From contig CM044869.1 in the NCBI GenBank assembly GCA_024500155.1, forward strand, positions 50,485,898 to 50,549,897: a stretch of DNA of 64,000 nt. Reading direction: 5' to 3'. Under the pieces are notes generated by a model, which had not been told where the DNA came from, made no database searches, and was given only the letters and a program-made list of their open reading frames with translations. How positions within the stretch are numbered: the first letter of the stretch is position 1; the number at the start of each line of letters is the position of its first letter. Shown piece after piece: positions 10,787-22,839 of this stretch. The DNA is from Chenopodium formosanum. Lineage: Eukaryota; Streptophyta; Magnoliopsida; Caryophyllales; Amaranthaceae. The position numbers were made by a program, and so were the translations under genes.

Positions 10787-12074
10787 TGATGTTTGTTTTT
10801 ACTTTTTAGCAAATCTACAGCATTTGAATTTGAGAAATGCTGAAAAAATAATCATAATATGGTAAATAGTGCATAAAACTTGGCTTCTTTTTTTCCTTTT
10901 AAAAAAAATTATTTAGTAGAAAAGTACTTCCTAAAACTTGACTCCTTACTGTTCCTTGCAATGCCAAAATAGCCTATACTTTGCCAAAAAAAAAAAAAAA
11001 TGTCATTGTTATATGCACTATTCACATATAATTGTTTTTTTTTTTATATAATCCCTCAATTTGGATTAATTTTATATGTATTCATGTTAAAACATTTAGG
11101 GTGACTGACCAATTAAAAAAATATAGGGAAAAAATTGAGTGGGTAATTGACAAGACCTATTATAACTGAACTTTTTTGTCTTGGTGAAGTGGAAATAGGC
11201 CAAAATAGTAAGTTTTAGAAGAATATCTACCAAAGGAAGCAAGTATTACTCTAAGATGTATGTATCACCATATGATAGGAATAGCTCGATAGTAAAACTT
11301 ATCTTACACAAGTATGAACTTTTTGGAACTCATCTTCAAGTTACCAACTTACCATTTTAGAAGTTAATAGAAATAGGTAAAATAGGTGAAATTAAGACAC
11401 CTATAAGGCAGTTTTATGAGGTCTATCTTGTTTAAAAAGAAATATTTGTGTAAGATCATCTTACCATTATAAGACCGCTATAGCTAATATATGATCCTAT
11501 CCTGGTTTGTCTTTACCCTTTATCCAAACCCACCAACTACGTGGTCTTACAATGACAAGGCATTCTTAATAAAAATTTGTATAAGCAATGTTTTACGAGT
11601 AATATTTTTAAAAAAGTGGGGCACTTTTGATGGCAAGGCGGTCTTATTTTAAAAATCCTCTTCTTTAGTTTTCTCCATTCACTTGATCTCTATAAGCAAA
11701 AGATGGTGATGTGAACTAAAAAAAGTGCATTATGAATTGGCTTTCGTTCTTTCTAGACCATGAATGACAAGAAAGTCATGAAGAAACATACACAAGTATT
11801 AAAGTAGCTAATAATAACGCCTAGATAATACTTTACTTTCTTTGCTTATATTAGTGGAAATTAAAAAAAGATAAAGAGGTTTTACATTACTAGATTCTTT
11901 GTAGATAAACGTATGAGATTTGTGTTGCTCCAACTTGTGCTACTATTGTCATCTCCAAAGACAAATGTTGTGCCCTGTCTTCCCTGTTGGTAGACTTGTG
12001 GATTGTGAATTTTGTGATCCTTAGCTTCAAGTATCATCACCACATATACATTCAACCAAGTGACCGTCTATGGC
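10787..12074. other. Intergenic, including the duplicated RLP upstream block
   Basis: No gene. An imperfect inverted pair (agtaga...ttcctaaaacttga near 10915 and aagttttagaagaatatctacc near 11212) may mark a degraded element. From about 11805 to 12074 the sequence is paralogous to 16745-17080 upstream of the second RLP (shared ttctagattctttgta-type segments and gtgttgctccaacttgt), showing that the promoter was duplicated with the gene. Confidence 0.5.
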
Positions 12075-12082
12075 TATAAAAG
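12075..12082 (+). promoter_or_regulatory. TATA box of RLP copy 1
   Basis: TATAAAAG, 126 bp upstream of the ATG at 12201. The same box occurs at 17080-17087 before copy 2. Confidence 0.7.
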
Positions 12083-12200
12083 CCACTCTCATCTCTTTTG
12101 TTATGTGCCAGTAAAAAAAAGCCCTCTTTCACGAAATCAGAAATTCAAATATACACTTTTCCATAAAAAATAAAAAAAAGATATACCCACTTAAATCACA

Positions 12201-14039
12201 ATGGGTTTGGGATGCTTTACATACATGCTTCTTTTAGTGTTTTCTTTTTCAATACTTGTTTTCAATTTCTTCGTGCTTGCTAATTCTAACCGGCCTTCCT
12301 TGCAGCATTCGAAGCTACTGTGCCATGATCAAGAGAAGATAGCATTGCTTCATTTTAAGCGAAGCCTTCTTCTTGATTGTTCTACATCGTCTTCTGGATA
12401 TCCAAAGGTGAAATCATGGCATGATGATTCAGACTTTCATCATTGGAAAAATACAACTGTAAGTGGTGATTGTTGTAGGTGGGATGGTGTAAAGTGCAAC
12501 GAGGAGACAGGTCATGTGATAGGTCTCGACCTCAGTAGCAGCTGCCTTTACGGCACCTTCCCTCAAAACAACACACTTTTCAGCCTTAGTCATCTCCGTG
12601 AGCTTGATCTTTCATTTAACGACTAATTATTCTCAAATCCCCTCTGACATTGGTTGTCTATACAAGCTCACACATCTCAATCTCTCTAATTCAGTTTTAA
12701 TTGATGAAATTCCACCAAAAATTTCAAAATTGTCAAGCCTATCTCTTCTTGCTCTTTCGTATAATGGAGATCCTATAGTTTTCAATGAGAAGTTAAATGT
12801 GAAACTTAATGATTTGAATTTTATTCTAATAGATCTCTTCGTGATCTAGTTCTACAGGGTATAAAATTTTCAGGAGAGTTGCCAGATTCACTAGGAATAG
12901 GAAATCTTGTTTTCTTAAGAATTTTGTATATAATAATTGTAAATTCTTCGAAAAAATACCATCCAGAATAGGTAACTTGACAAACCTCACTCAACTAGCC
13001 CTTGCTAATAATTATTTAAGTGAACTCCCTCACTCCATCATGAACCTAACGCGCCTTACTAGTTTATACATTTCAAACATGATGGATGTTAGGACTGCTG
13101 GAATATTGAAATCTTGGCTGCCTAAGCCAACTTCACTTACTAAACTGAACCTTCCCCAAATGTATTTAAGAAATGACATTCTGCCTACTCTTTCTAACTT
13201 TACTAGACTCGATTTTTTGAATCTTTGAAACAACTTGTTAAAAGGCCTACTTCCAAGTTGGTTCATGAATCTAACCCAATTAGAAATCTTAGACCTACAA
13301 GGTAATCAGTTGCAAGGTCCAATCCCACCTTGGATTTCTAAACATATTAATATTCAATTATTGAATTTGAATTTCAAGGGCACAGTTGGCAAGCTAGATC
13401 CATTTTCATGCTCCCAAATTTTTATTATTACCAATTCATCTCTTTTAAAGTTGCAAAGTTTGCGTCTTGAATCATGCTACTTGACCGAGTTCCCAAAATT
13501 CTTATGTTATTAAGATGAGTTAAGAGAACTATCTCTTCCAGGAAACAACATCATAGGCAAATATCCCACAATGGTTTGTGAGCACAATTAGGGAAAATCT
13601 ATTGTTCCTAAACCATTCTACTACCTCCGTTTCATATTATTTGCAATGATTAGACATTTTTCCTCTCTACTTTATGTCAAATCGTTGCAAATAATATGAA
13701 ACGGAGGTAGTAATAACCTTTTAGAAGGTTTTGCACAACCTTTGAATTTTCTCTCGTGGAATAATTTGAAAATGCTAGATCTTAGTGATAACAAGTTGCA
13801 AGGGTCACTTCCAACTCCTTCAAGTTCCATGCTAATCTATCAAGTCTCAAATAATCAATACTATGAAGTTCTTCCCAATCATATATGTCGTGCAACTTCT
13901 TTAGTCTATCTTGACTTATCTGAAAACAATCTTATGGGCGAGATTCCAAGCTGCATTGGTCGTCAACTTAGTGGTTCTTTTCAAGTTTTAAATGCACGAG
14001 CCAATAAATTTAGTGGTGTCATTCCCCAAACATTCTCAA
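12201..14039 (+). pseudogene. Receptor-like protein (Cf-9/RLP type) pseudogene, copy 1, 3' truncated
   Basis: Intact members are cell-surface LRR proteins for pathogen or developmental signals: signal peptide, LRRNT, many LRRs, transmembrane helix, short tail. Here the signal peptide (MGLGCFTYMLLLVFSFSILV) and LRRNT (LCHDQEKIALLHFK, then CCRWDGVKCNEETGHVIGLDL) are intact. The frame is lost at about 12620 (LSFND, stop). LRRs continue in other frames at 12598-12849 and 12977-14039, with stops at about 13226-13228 and 13511-13513 (TAA where copy 2 has CAA). A 90-bp MITE sits at 13621-13710. With its TA duplication and a nearby +1 base it restores rather than shifts the frame. Homology to copy 2 ends abruptly at TFS (about 14039), so the C-terminal LRRs and membrane anchor are gone. 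Clearly non-functional. Confidence 0.9.
13619..13712. mobile_element. 90-bp Stowaway-type foldback MITE, copy B, inserted in the RLP pseudogene
   Basis: Element 13621-13710 between TA duplications. The ends are 29-bp inverted repeats with one mismatch (ctacctccgtttcatattat...). It interrupts sequence matching copy 2 near 18890-18905 (aaacctttataacaacctt), which has no insertion. Same size and core as copy A at 5379-5468. Confidence 0.93.
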
Positions 14040-15230
14040 TGGTGACAGGTGATAAGTATTTTACCTTAACTCCTTAGCGCATAGCCGCTATTTATTAACA
14101 AACATATAGGATGGATAAATGTACTACTACATACATAATTGGTGACAGGTGGTAAGTATTTTAGTTGAAAATATTCAACCTATAAGATGGTAAAAAGTTC
14201 CATTGCATGCATAATAGTACAAAAAAAGTACTATTAAGACAACTTGTACTTTAATGGTACATTGTACATACATAATGGTACATTATAATGTACCACTATA
14301 GAGTCAACTTTTTTCCAGATGCTTGCCAAATTTACATTTTTGCTCTCTTATATGTTTTGTAAATGATAGCAGCTATGCGCTGAGATGCACTCTGTTATCA
14401 ACACCTAACTCTAGTGAATAAAGCTATGGTTTGAGTTGTTATCAATTCTATAAGATGAGATTGCTGCTGTTTCCTAGTGTTTATAGCTGCTGCAGCTGCA
14501 CTAGATTACCTGCGTGCTGCAAGGCCTGTGACCTGTGAGGCTGTGACGTTTTATCTGGACTTATTCCAAGCATTATTTTACGGAGTAGTACTTTTGTTAT
14601 CTACATTCAAATAATTAAAATAAAGTACTCCTTGTGTTATCTATTCTGTTTCTATTTACATATGTGTCTTCAATATGTACCATTAGCAAAAATTCGGTAT
14701 TAATTAATTGCCTAGATTTCTATAGGAATTGAATCCCAATAATTTTGGCAAAGTAGTCTTCTAAGATCGCTCTCTATTTTACTGAAGGGGTTTGGAATTC
14801 GTACTATTAGCTTAGCTATGATGCAATGCTCAAAAATCAAGTTTAATTTTGCAATAGAGACTTGATTATTAAACAAGCTGAGTAGCTGGCTACACTAATG
14901 AGAGTGTTATGACTACTAAAGCTTTCTTGATTAAAAATTTCATGAATTTCGATTCAGCTAGCAGGCTTGAAATATTTTGGTACGTTGATGAATAAAAACA
15001 TAAATTTTATTTATTTATTTATTGTTAATAGAATCTTTTGACATAAATTTTATTTAAACCAACACTATTTGTCTATCGACAAGGATTGCACATTGTTAGA
15101 AAATTATTTGCCCCGTTCTAAACGTTTCTCTTTTGATGAATAGAAGGCGTTATTAGTGCTAAGGATTGTGGAAATTTTTGGCCAGTGGAAAACTATTATC
15201 ATAGATTTCTATAAGGAAACAATGTTGACT
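14040..15230. other. Breakpoint and intergenic DNA after RLP copy 1, with a foldback element
   Basis: The repeat tggtgacaggtgataagtat occurs at about 14039 and again, one base different, at about 14142. A probable foldback element lies at about 14070-14388: ttagcgcatagccgctattt near the left end, and inverted cagcgcatagctgctatcat near the right, with aaacatata shared further in. No target duplication was resolved. The remainder to 15230 is AT-rich and holds no gene that I can see. Confidence 0.5.
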
Positions 15231-15239
15231 AATTTTAGA

Positions 15240-16432
15240 TAGAGCTGTCAATTCGGTAAATATTTCGGGTTTGGGTCGGGTCAACTCGGGTTGGGGCGGG
15301 TTAATTTGGGTTAATGTCGTAACCTATGCGGATCGAGTTTGGGTTGGGTGATCATGCTCGAGTCGGGTCATACATCTTATCGGGTTTGGGTCAGATTTAG
15401 GTTAGGTCAATAAAGGTCTGGTTATATTTGGATCAGGTGAATAATAGGTCGGGTTTTCACGGGTTAAAATGAGTTATGGTCATTTTCGGGTTCGAATCTG
15501 GTTCAATTCAAGTCAATAATTTGCTGGTTATAATCAGGTCCATTCTTGGGTTCGTGTCGGGTTCGGTTTAAGTCAATAAATTGCAGGTTACAATTAAGTT
15601 GGGTCATTTCCAAGTCGGGTCATGTTCGGGTTCGGGTCTCAAATATTAGATTAATCTAGGTTTCGGGTTGAATTCAAGTCGGGTCATATATATCGGGTTC
15701 AGGTACTTTTTTTGGTTGGTTTGTTAACAATTCATGTAATGACGTTCACGTTTAATCATTATCAATTTCTTCATTTATTGTAAGAAAAATAATTTTAGAT
15801 TAGTTTAAATTCGACCTAATTAGTTCAAATAAGTTTAGATAAGATATATATAATAAGCTAAGTGACAACATAACTATATAACTATACTTTGATCAATATT
15901 AATAAGGTGATCTAAATTAAATTTAAGGTGATTTGAAATCGGGTCAGTCAATAATAGTTTAGGTTGAGTTCAAATGGGTCAGGAACAATTCGGGTTGAAT
16001 TTGGGTCGGGTCAATAACAAGTCGTGCTGATTTCGGATCAAGTTGAATTTCGGGTCGAGTTAGTAATAGGTCGGGTTAAATTTGGGTCGGGTTAGTAACA
16101 AGTTGGGTTAAATTTGGGTCGGTTTAATAACAGGTCGGGTTAAATTTGGGTCAGGATAGTAACAAGTTGGGTTAAATTCGGGTTTTGACGGGTTAAAACG
16201 GATTTGGGTTACGAGTTCGGTTCAGGTCAATAATTTATGAGTTATACTCAGGTCGGGTTATCTCCAAGTCGGTTCATGTTCGGGTTTGGGTCTCAAATAC
16301 TCAGGTTAATTCGGGTCTAGGGTTGGTTTCAGGTCGGGTCATATCGGGTCGCCATTTTTCCGGATTCAAACAGGTCGGTTAATAATCGGGTTTAGATTAA
16401 TATTTTGGATCACGTCAGCTTTTGACAGCTCT
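15240..16432. mobile_element. 1.19-kb non-coding element with 9-bp target duplication (Mutator-like?)
   Basis: Short inverted ends, agagctgtcaa ... ttgacagctct, lie inside direct repeats aattttaga at 15231-15239 and 16433-16441. The 9-bp duplication fits Mutator-like elements. The interior has no coding potential. It is a long degenerate array of ggtcgggtt, ttcgggtt and gggtcaataa variants. The clearest part (about 16040-16190) repeats ggtcgggttaaatttgggtc with a period of about 30-35 bp. It lies between the two RLP copies. Confidence 0.75.
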
Positions 16433-16480
16433 AATTTTAGAGCAAAAGATGCCTAATATCAATATCTATCATCTTCCCGT

Positions 16481-16527
<47 letters not shown>

Positions 16528-17079
16528 ATCCTCTTTGCTCTCTAGCTAGCGGAGTAGCAGGGGACGATCTACAATTCTACATTGAGGTTCATAAGGGTCT
16601 AATCAACTGACTCCATAACTTTTTTAAGCTGTTAAATATATACAAGAAATTTATCACCTTAAATATGGATAGAAAAAAACTGTTTCACAAAGATTAAGGT
16701 AATTAAATTTTTAAATCTGAGAGAAGTACAAGCATGTTTTACAAAAGTAGCTAATGATAGAGCCTAGATAATGCTGTTATTTTCTTTGCATATATTAATA
16801 TTAGTTGGGATTAAAGTAAGATTAGAGGATTACATTTCTAGATTCTTTGTAAATAAACGTTTGGTTTGTGTTGCTCCAACTTGTACTACTACTATTCTCA
16901 TCTCCAAGTCTATTTCTGTTTTGCTCTTTCCTTTTCTCCTAAACGTGGTTTCGTTTTCAATTTTTTGTGACAAATGCTATGCCCCATCTTCCCCGTTAGT
17001 TGACTAGACTTGTCAATTGTAATTCTTAGATTCAAGTATCATTACCATTATTCATTCAACTTAGTGATCATCTATTGGT
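16433..17079. other. Poly(A) tract and duplicated RLP promoter region
   Basis: A 44-base A run lies at 16482-16525. From about 16745 the sequence is paralogous to the region upstream of RLP copy 1 (agctaatgatagagcctagataatg and following). No gene found. Confidence 0.6.
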
Positions 17080-17087
17080 TATAAAAG
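17080..17087 (+). promoter_or_regulatory. TATA box of RLP copy 2
   Basis: TATAAAAG, 102 bp upstream of ATG 17182. Because of this box, the long open frame that reads in from about 17075 cannot be the real 5' end: it would start with TTG upstream of the TATA box. Confidence 0.7.
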
Positions 17088-17181
17088 AAACTTTCATCTC
17101 TTCTGTTATTTTCCAGTTCAAAAAAAAAAAAAAAAAAAAAAAAAAACTCATTTACAAAATATATACTCACTTAATATCACC

Positions 17182-20100
17182 ATGGATTTTGAATGCTTTA
17201 CGTACATGCTTCTATTTTCTAGTAGTTGCTAATGCTAACCAGCCTTCCTTGCAGCAATCGAAGCCACTGTGCCATGATGAAGAGAGGATTGCATTGCTTC
17301 ATTTTAAGCAAAGCTTCCTTGTTAATTGCTCGAAGTCATCTCATGTCAATTTTGGATATCCAAAGGTGAAATCATGGCATGGTGAATTAGACATTCATCA
17401 TTCAGAAAATACCACAGTAAGCGGTGATTGCTGTAGGTGGGATGGTGTCAAGTGCAATGAGGAGACAGGTCATGTGATTGGTCTCAACCTTAGTAGCAGC
17501 TGCCTCTATGGCACCTTCCCTCGTAACAGCACACTCTTCAGCCTTAATCATCTCCGTAAGCTTGATCTTTCTTATAATAACTTCAATTATTCTGAAATCC
17601 CCTCTCATATTGGTCGTCTATACAAGCTCAAACATCTCAACCTTTCCGAGTCAGTTTTAAGTGGTCAAATTCCACCAGAAATTTCAAAACTATCAAGCTT
17701 ATCTCTTCTTGATCTTTCCTGTAATGGAGATCCTACAGGTGTCAATGAGAGGTTAAACTTGAAATTTGATGATTTGAGTCTAGAAAAGTTGGTTAATAAT
17801 TTAAGTTGTTTAACCCATCTTTACCTTTCCCATGTTGACATATCGTCCAAGTTACCACCTCATATCTTAAGCAACAGAACTTCTCTAAAAGCTCTCTCCC
17901 TCGGTTTCTGCAATCTATTGGGTGAATTCCCAACAAGTCTTTTTCGGCTACCAAAACTCCAAGTAATTAGGAGGATATCTTCTTGAATTTCATTCTAATA
18001 GTCCTCTTCGTATTTTAGATCTATGGGGAACACAATTTTATGGAGAGTTGCCAGATTCACTTGGAAATCTCATTTTCTTGACTGTTTTGAATCTACATAA
18101 ATGTGAATTCTCAGGAAAAATTCCTTCCTCAATTGGTAACTTGACAGACCTCATTGTACTAGGCCTTGCTCACAATTATTTTAGTGAACTCCCTCACTCT
18201 ATCACGAACCTAACGAGCCTTACTCGTTTATCTTTTTCAAACATGATGGATGTTAGGACTGCTGGAATATTGAAATCTTGGCTACCTAAGCTAAATTCAC
18301 TCACTAAACTACTCCTTCCCCATATGAATTTAGGAAATGAAATTCTGCCTACTCTTTCTAACTTTACTAGACTCAATATTTTGCGTCTTGAAAACAACTT
18401 GTTAACAGGCCCACTTCCTAGTTGGTTCATGAATCTAACCCATTTGAAAATCTTAGACCTAAAAGGTAATCAATTCCAAGGTCCAATCCCACCATGGATT
18501 TCAAACCTTATAAATCTTCAAACATTGACTTTGTCCTTCAAGGGCACAGTTGGCAAGCTTGACCCATTTTTCATGCTCCCAAATCTTCTTTCTTTATTTT
18601 TAAGTGGTGTTAGCCTCACATTTCCTCAAAATATATGCACCAATTCATCTCCTTTGAAGTTGCACTTTATTTTTAAGCGGTGTTAGCCTCACATTTCCTC
18701 AAAATATATGCACCAATTCATCTCCTTTGAAGTTGCACACATTAGGTCTTGAATCATGCAACTTGACCGAGTTTCCAAAATTCTTACGTTATCAAGACGG
18801 GTTAAGAGAACTATCTCTCCGGGGAAACAAAACCATGGGCAATATCCCACAATGGTTTGTGAGCACAACTAGGGAAAATCTATTGTTCTTAAACCTTTAT
18901 AACAACCTTTTAACAGGTTTTGAGCAACCTTTGAATTTTCTCCCATGAAATAATTTAAAAATGCTAGATCTCAGTGATAACAAGCTGCGAGGGCCACTTC
19001 CAACTCCTTCAAGTTCAATGCTAATCTACCAAGTCTCAAATAATCAATTCTATGGAGTTCTTCCCAATCATATGTGTCATGCAACTTCTTTAGTCTACCT
19101 TGACATATCTGAAAACAATCTTATGGGCAAGATTCCAAGCTGCATAGGTCACCAGCTTAGTGGTTCTTTGCAAGTTTTAAATGCCCGAGGCAATAAATTT
19201 GGTGGTGCCATTCCTCAAACATTCTCAAAATCATGTAAATTGAAAATGATTAATTTGAGCCAAAATCAATTTGAGGGCAAGCTCCCAAAGTCCTTAGTCA
19301 ATTGTATGTTTCTTGAGGTACTTGATGTTGGAAGAAATCGACTGATTGACACTTTTCCATCATGGTTGGGAAGTCTTCCCAAGTTCCAAGTTCTTATCTT
19401 AAGGCATAACAACATACACGAGAGGATAACCCCATTTTCTGGTTCGATTGCTCATGATTTTCATTGCTTGCGTGTAATTGATTTGTCTTATAATCATCTT
19501 ACTGGTAACATACCATTTAGATATGTTCAAAATTGGGTTGCAATGACGGTCACAACTGAAAACTCAACAAACTCATCAAATTCTATTTTTCAAATACATA
19601 ATACGGATTCCAACTTGTGGTCATACGATGAGATATATAACTATGTTGTCACTTTGTCAAATAAGGGGACTGAAATTTTTTACCCAAAGATATTGACCGT
19701 ATCGCGAGTAATTGATTTTTCAAGCAATAAGTTCACGGGTAGAATCCTTAAAGACATTGGGAATCTTAGAGGACTTCAGGCACTTAATTTATCAAACAAC
19801 AACCTTGTTGGTGGTATCCCATCTTCTCTAGCCAACATTACAGACCTTGAGTCCTTAGACCTTTCTCAAAACATGCTTTCAGGAGTGATCCCTAGGGACT
19901 TGACAGTGTTAAACTTTCTTGAGGTCTTCAATGTTTCACACAATCTTCTAGTTGGACCAATACCCGAAGGAGAACAATTTAATGCTTTTGACAATAGCTC
20001 TTTTGTTGGGAACTTGGCATTATGTGGAGCTCCATTGTCTAAAAAATGCAAGAAAGACTCCATTCCATCATCACCACCACAAAAAGCAACAAATGATGAA

Positions 20101-20289
20101 GAGGATATTGTGCTGGTTGATTGGATCATTAGATCATCGGGGTGTGTAAGTGGATTTATAATCGACTATGTCATTGGGAAGATATATGTGGCTGATCGAC
20201 ATCATGATTGGTTTATGAAGACTTTTGGAAGGAGATTGAGGAAGAAAACAAGAGTGAAGAGGTCAGCACAAAGGCTTGGGAGAAATTGA
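17182..20289 (+). pseudogene. Receptor-like protein (Cf-9/RLP type) pseudogene, copy 2, nearly full length
   Basis: The architecture is complete but broken. (1) From ATG 17182 the signal peptide reads MDFECFTYMLLFSSSC then stops; compared with copy 1, about 30 bp are missing, which shifts the frame. (2) LRRNT (LCHDEERIALLHFKQSF, CCRWDGVKCNEETGHVIGLNL) and LRRs run to about 17965, where a deletion shifts the frame. (3) LRRs resume to about 18665, where a 73-bp tandem duplication shifts it again. (4) After that, one nonsense codon remains (TGA 18946-18948, TGG in copy 1). (5) The last 442 codons (18961-20289) are open: LRRs, an island segment near IYNYVVTLSNKGTE, further LRRs, a Cys-capped end (NSSFVGNLALCGAPLSKKC), an acidic patch, a membrane-like segment containing an unusual Asp (SGFIIDYVIGKIYVA), and a basic tail. 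It could still be transcribed, but cannot give a normal receptor. Confidence 0.9.
18593..18738 (+). repeat. 73-bp tandem duplication inside RLP copy 2
   Basis: Units 18593-18665 and 18666-18738 (tttatttttaagtggtgtta ... ttgaagttgcac) differ by one base (aagtgg / aagcgg). Since 73 is not a multiple of three, the duplication breaks the reading frame. Confidence 0.95.
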
Positions 20290-22054
20290 AAAGGTTGCAG
20301 ATGCAGGGCTTCATATCGATCTGTTCTAAGAGCAAAGTCTTATTACTTCATTTTATCTAGGCTTTTTCCTTTGTTACTGTATAATGTGTGTTTTAATAGT
20401 TGTGTTTCCTAGTACATAGCTTGTATTCTTTTTTTCATATGTCTAACATGCAATATTTTGTTTAGCTATATTAATAAGATAGCAGTATAGCACCCTATGA
20501 GACGATAGTATTGCTCATAGAGGTTTTCAATCCGGTATTTTGCATGGTGTGAGCTTTTTATCTTTCTCGTTTGATCTTCACATAAATCTTTGGATTTACA
20601 GTGAATAGAAAATGAAACATGAATGCCTTTAATAGTTTTGTTTGCTAGTAGCTAGTAAATTTTGCTTAAATTATGTCTTATCACTCTCATGTATAATAAT
20701 TCTTGTATCATGTATGGCCGGTTATTAGGCTGTGCAAATAGTCTAATAGCAGAAGGCCTCACAATTCAATTAAAAAAATATGACAATAGTATAAATATTT
20801 CAATGCCCAATTAATTTTTTGAGTAATTTTGGCGAAGTACTTGTTATTGTTAATTTGTTGTCCTTTTAATGCAAACATGACATTACATGCAATTACACAG
20901 TTATAATTATAATTCATTGCAGCAACTATGATATTGTATATAAAGCCTAGAAAATTCGATAAATTTTTGTTAATCTGCTACTTTGGTGTATAGCAACTTG
21001 ATATTGTACATACATAAAGTCTAGAAAAATTGATAATTTTTTGTTAATTTGATAATCTGGGGTATCATTGATAATATGGGGGTATTATTGATAATTTTAT
21101 AATATGGGGTATCACCTACAAAATATTACATATTGACAATTTGGATCGAGTATTTCATTTGTTTGCAAGTAGAAATAATGTACGGAGTACCACTTAAAAT
21201 CCGAGAAGGAATCAATAATTTGGTATGTCAGGTTGTTAACGAATAAAAACATAGTCCTATACACATAGCATGTTTGGTTGGAGTGTTTTTTGAATGGAAA
21301 CACATTCAAATAAACCATTACTGTTATCAAGTGTTTAGTTGGAAGGTTTGGGTAACAATTACCATTACTCAAAGGTAATGTTTTTCATCCATTTGTTACC
21401 TTTCAAAAACCTAAGGTAACAACTATCCTTACTCTCCTCAAACAAATATAAAGGAAGATAGATTTAAGTGATCTCTTTCCATGATTAAACCAAATAAATG
21501 CAAAGGTAGAGTTAAATGATTCCTTTCCTCCCATTTATTTGTTTTCTTTCCATTTCATTTTCCTTAGTCATACGGTCATACCAAACACCCCCAAATCGTA
21601 CAATACTATTAGTTTGCCGATTGTATTTTAATACAGTATTATTAAGGAAAAATTAAAAAGAATAATCTTACATTTGTCAATTCTATTCAAAACAATTCTA
21701 CCTTTGCGTAATAAGAAAACAATACAATTATTTACTCCCATCTTCTTAGGCCCTGTTTTTTAAAGCTGCTCATCTGCTCAGCTCTACTTTGCTTAAAACT
21801 AATAATTATTAATAATTAGAATAATTAAAATTTGATAAAAATAAAAATGATTAATTTTGATTAATAATGACTAATATTTATAGATAATAATAATTAATAT
21901 TTAATAATAATAATAATAATTAATATTTTATAGTTATAATAATAAAAATTAATATATTATATTAATTGATAATAATAATAATATTTAATGGTAAAAAATT
22001 AATATTTTATATTATTTAACACATTTTCTAATGTTATAAAAAGAGTAAAAGTTC

Positions 22055-22109
<55 letters not shown>

Positions 22110-22277
22110 GTTTAGCCGCTTCAAGAAGTTATTATGGGCATAGCTTTCGATATATTTATGAATAGATATGGACACATGGCTTAAGTGTCAAGTTAATATG
22201 TGTTTAAGTAATTAATCTTGTGTGTGTAATATCTTCAAGTATCTAAAATGTATTGCTTTTGGTTCAAACGTTTTACG
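20290..22277. other. Intergenic, RLP 3' flank and AT-rich repeats
   Basis: The first ~200 bases after the RLP stop are probably its former 3' UTR. A weak Tourist-like pair occurs at about 21268 (catgtttggttggagtg) and 21590 (accaaacacccccaaa). From 21780 to 22110 the sequence is almost pure A/T with many aataat and ttaataat runs. No gene found. Confidence 0.5.
22051..22107. repeat. (AAT)n microsatellite
   Basis: About 19 uninterrupted trinucleotide units. Confidence 0.95.
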
Positions 22278-22839
22278 TAGGGGTGAGTAAAAATTCAGGG
22301 TACCTTGACCTGGAACCGGAACCTGCTTGGATCCATAGGTACCGGAACTGGAATCTGTAGATCAGGTTCCGGGTAATAAAAATGGGAACCTGTTGCAACA
22401 GGTTCCAGTTTCGGGTAATAAAATTTTGGATCCGGAACCTATAGGGTACCCTGTTAGTAAAGGTTTCCTATAGGGTACATGAAACCGGAACCTATCATTT
22501 AAGCCCAAGTATAAAAGCCTTATATCAAAATTGTATAAAAGCCGTCACCTACCTCTCTCCCTCCTCTTATTCATTTTTCATCTTATTCTTAATGGTTTAA
22601 TTAATGGTAGTATAAGTATTTGTAATTTTGTATTAAATATTCTAGACAATCAAGTAACTATTAAGCTTACTTTGATAGAAAGGGTACCATGTTCCGGAAC
22701 CGGAACCTGCAGGTTCCGGTTCCCAATTTTTAGGAACCTGTTGAACAGGTTTCGGTTCCTATTTTTAGGAACCTGTTGCAATAGGTTTCGGTTCTGGATC
22801 CTGAGATTTTTACAGGGTACCCTGCTATGCTCACCTTTA
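22278..22839. mobile_element. hAT-type non-autonomous element
   Basis: An 8-bp target duplication, gttttacg, lies at 22270-22277 and 22840-22847. The ends are taggggtgagtaaaa and, inverted, taaaggtgagcatag, both followed by cagggtaccctg-like sequence. The 8-bp duplication and TAGGGGTGAG end are typical of hAT. The 562-bp interior repeats ggttccgg/ccggaacc motifs many times (ggaaccggaacctgc). The 113-aa ORF inside is accidental. Confidence 0.85.
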
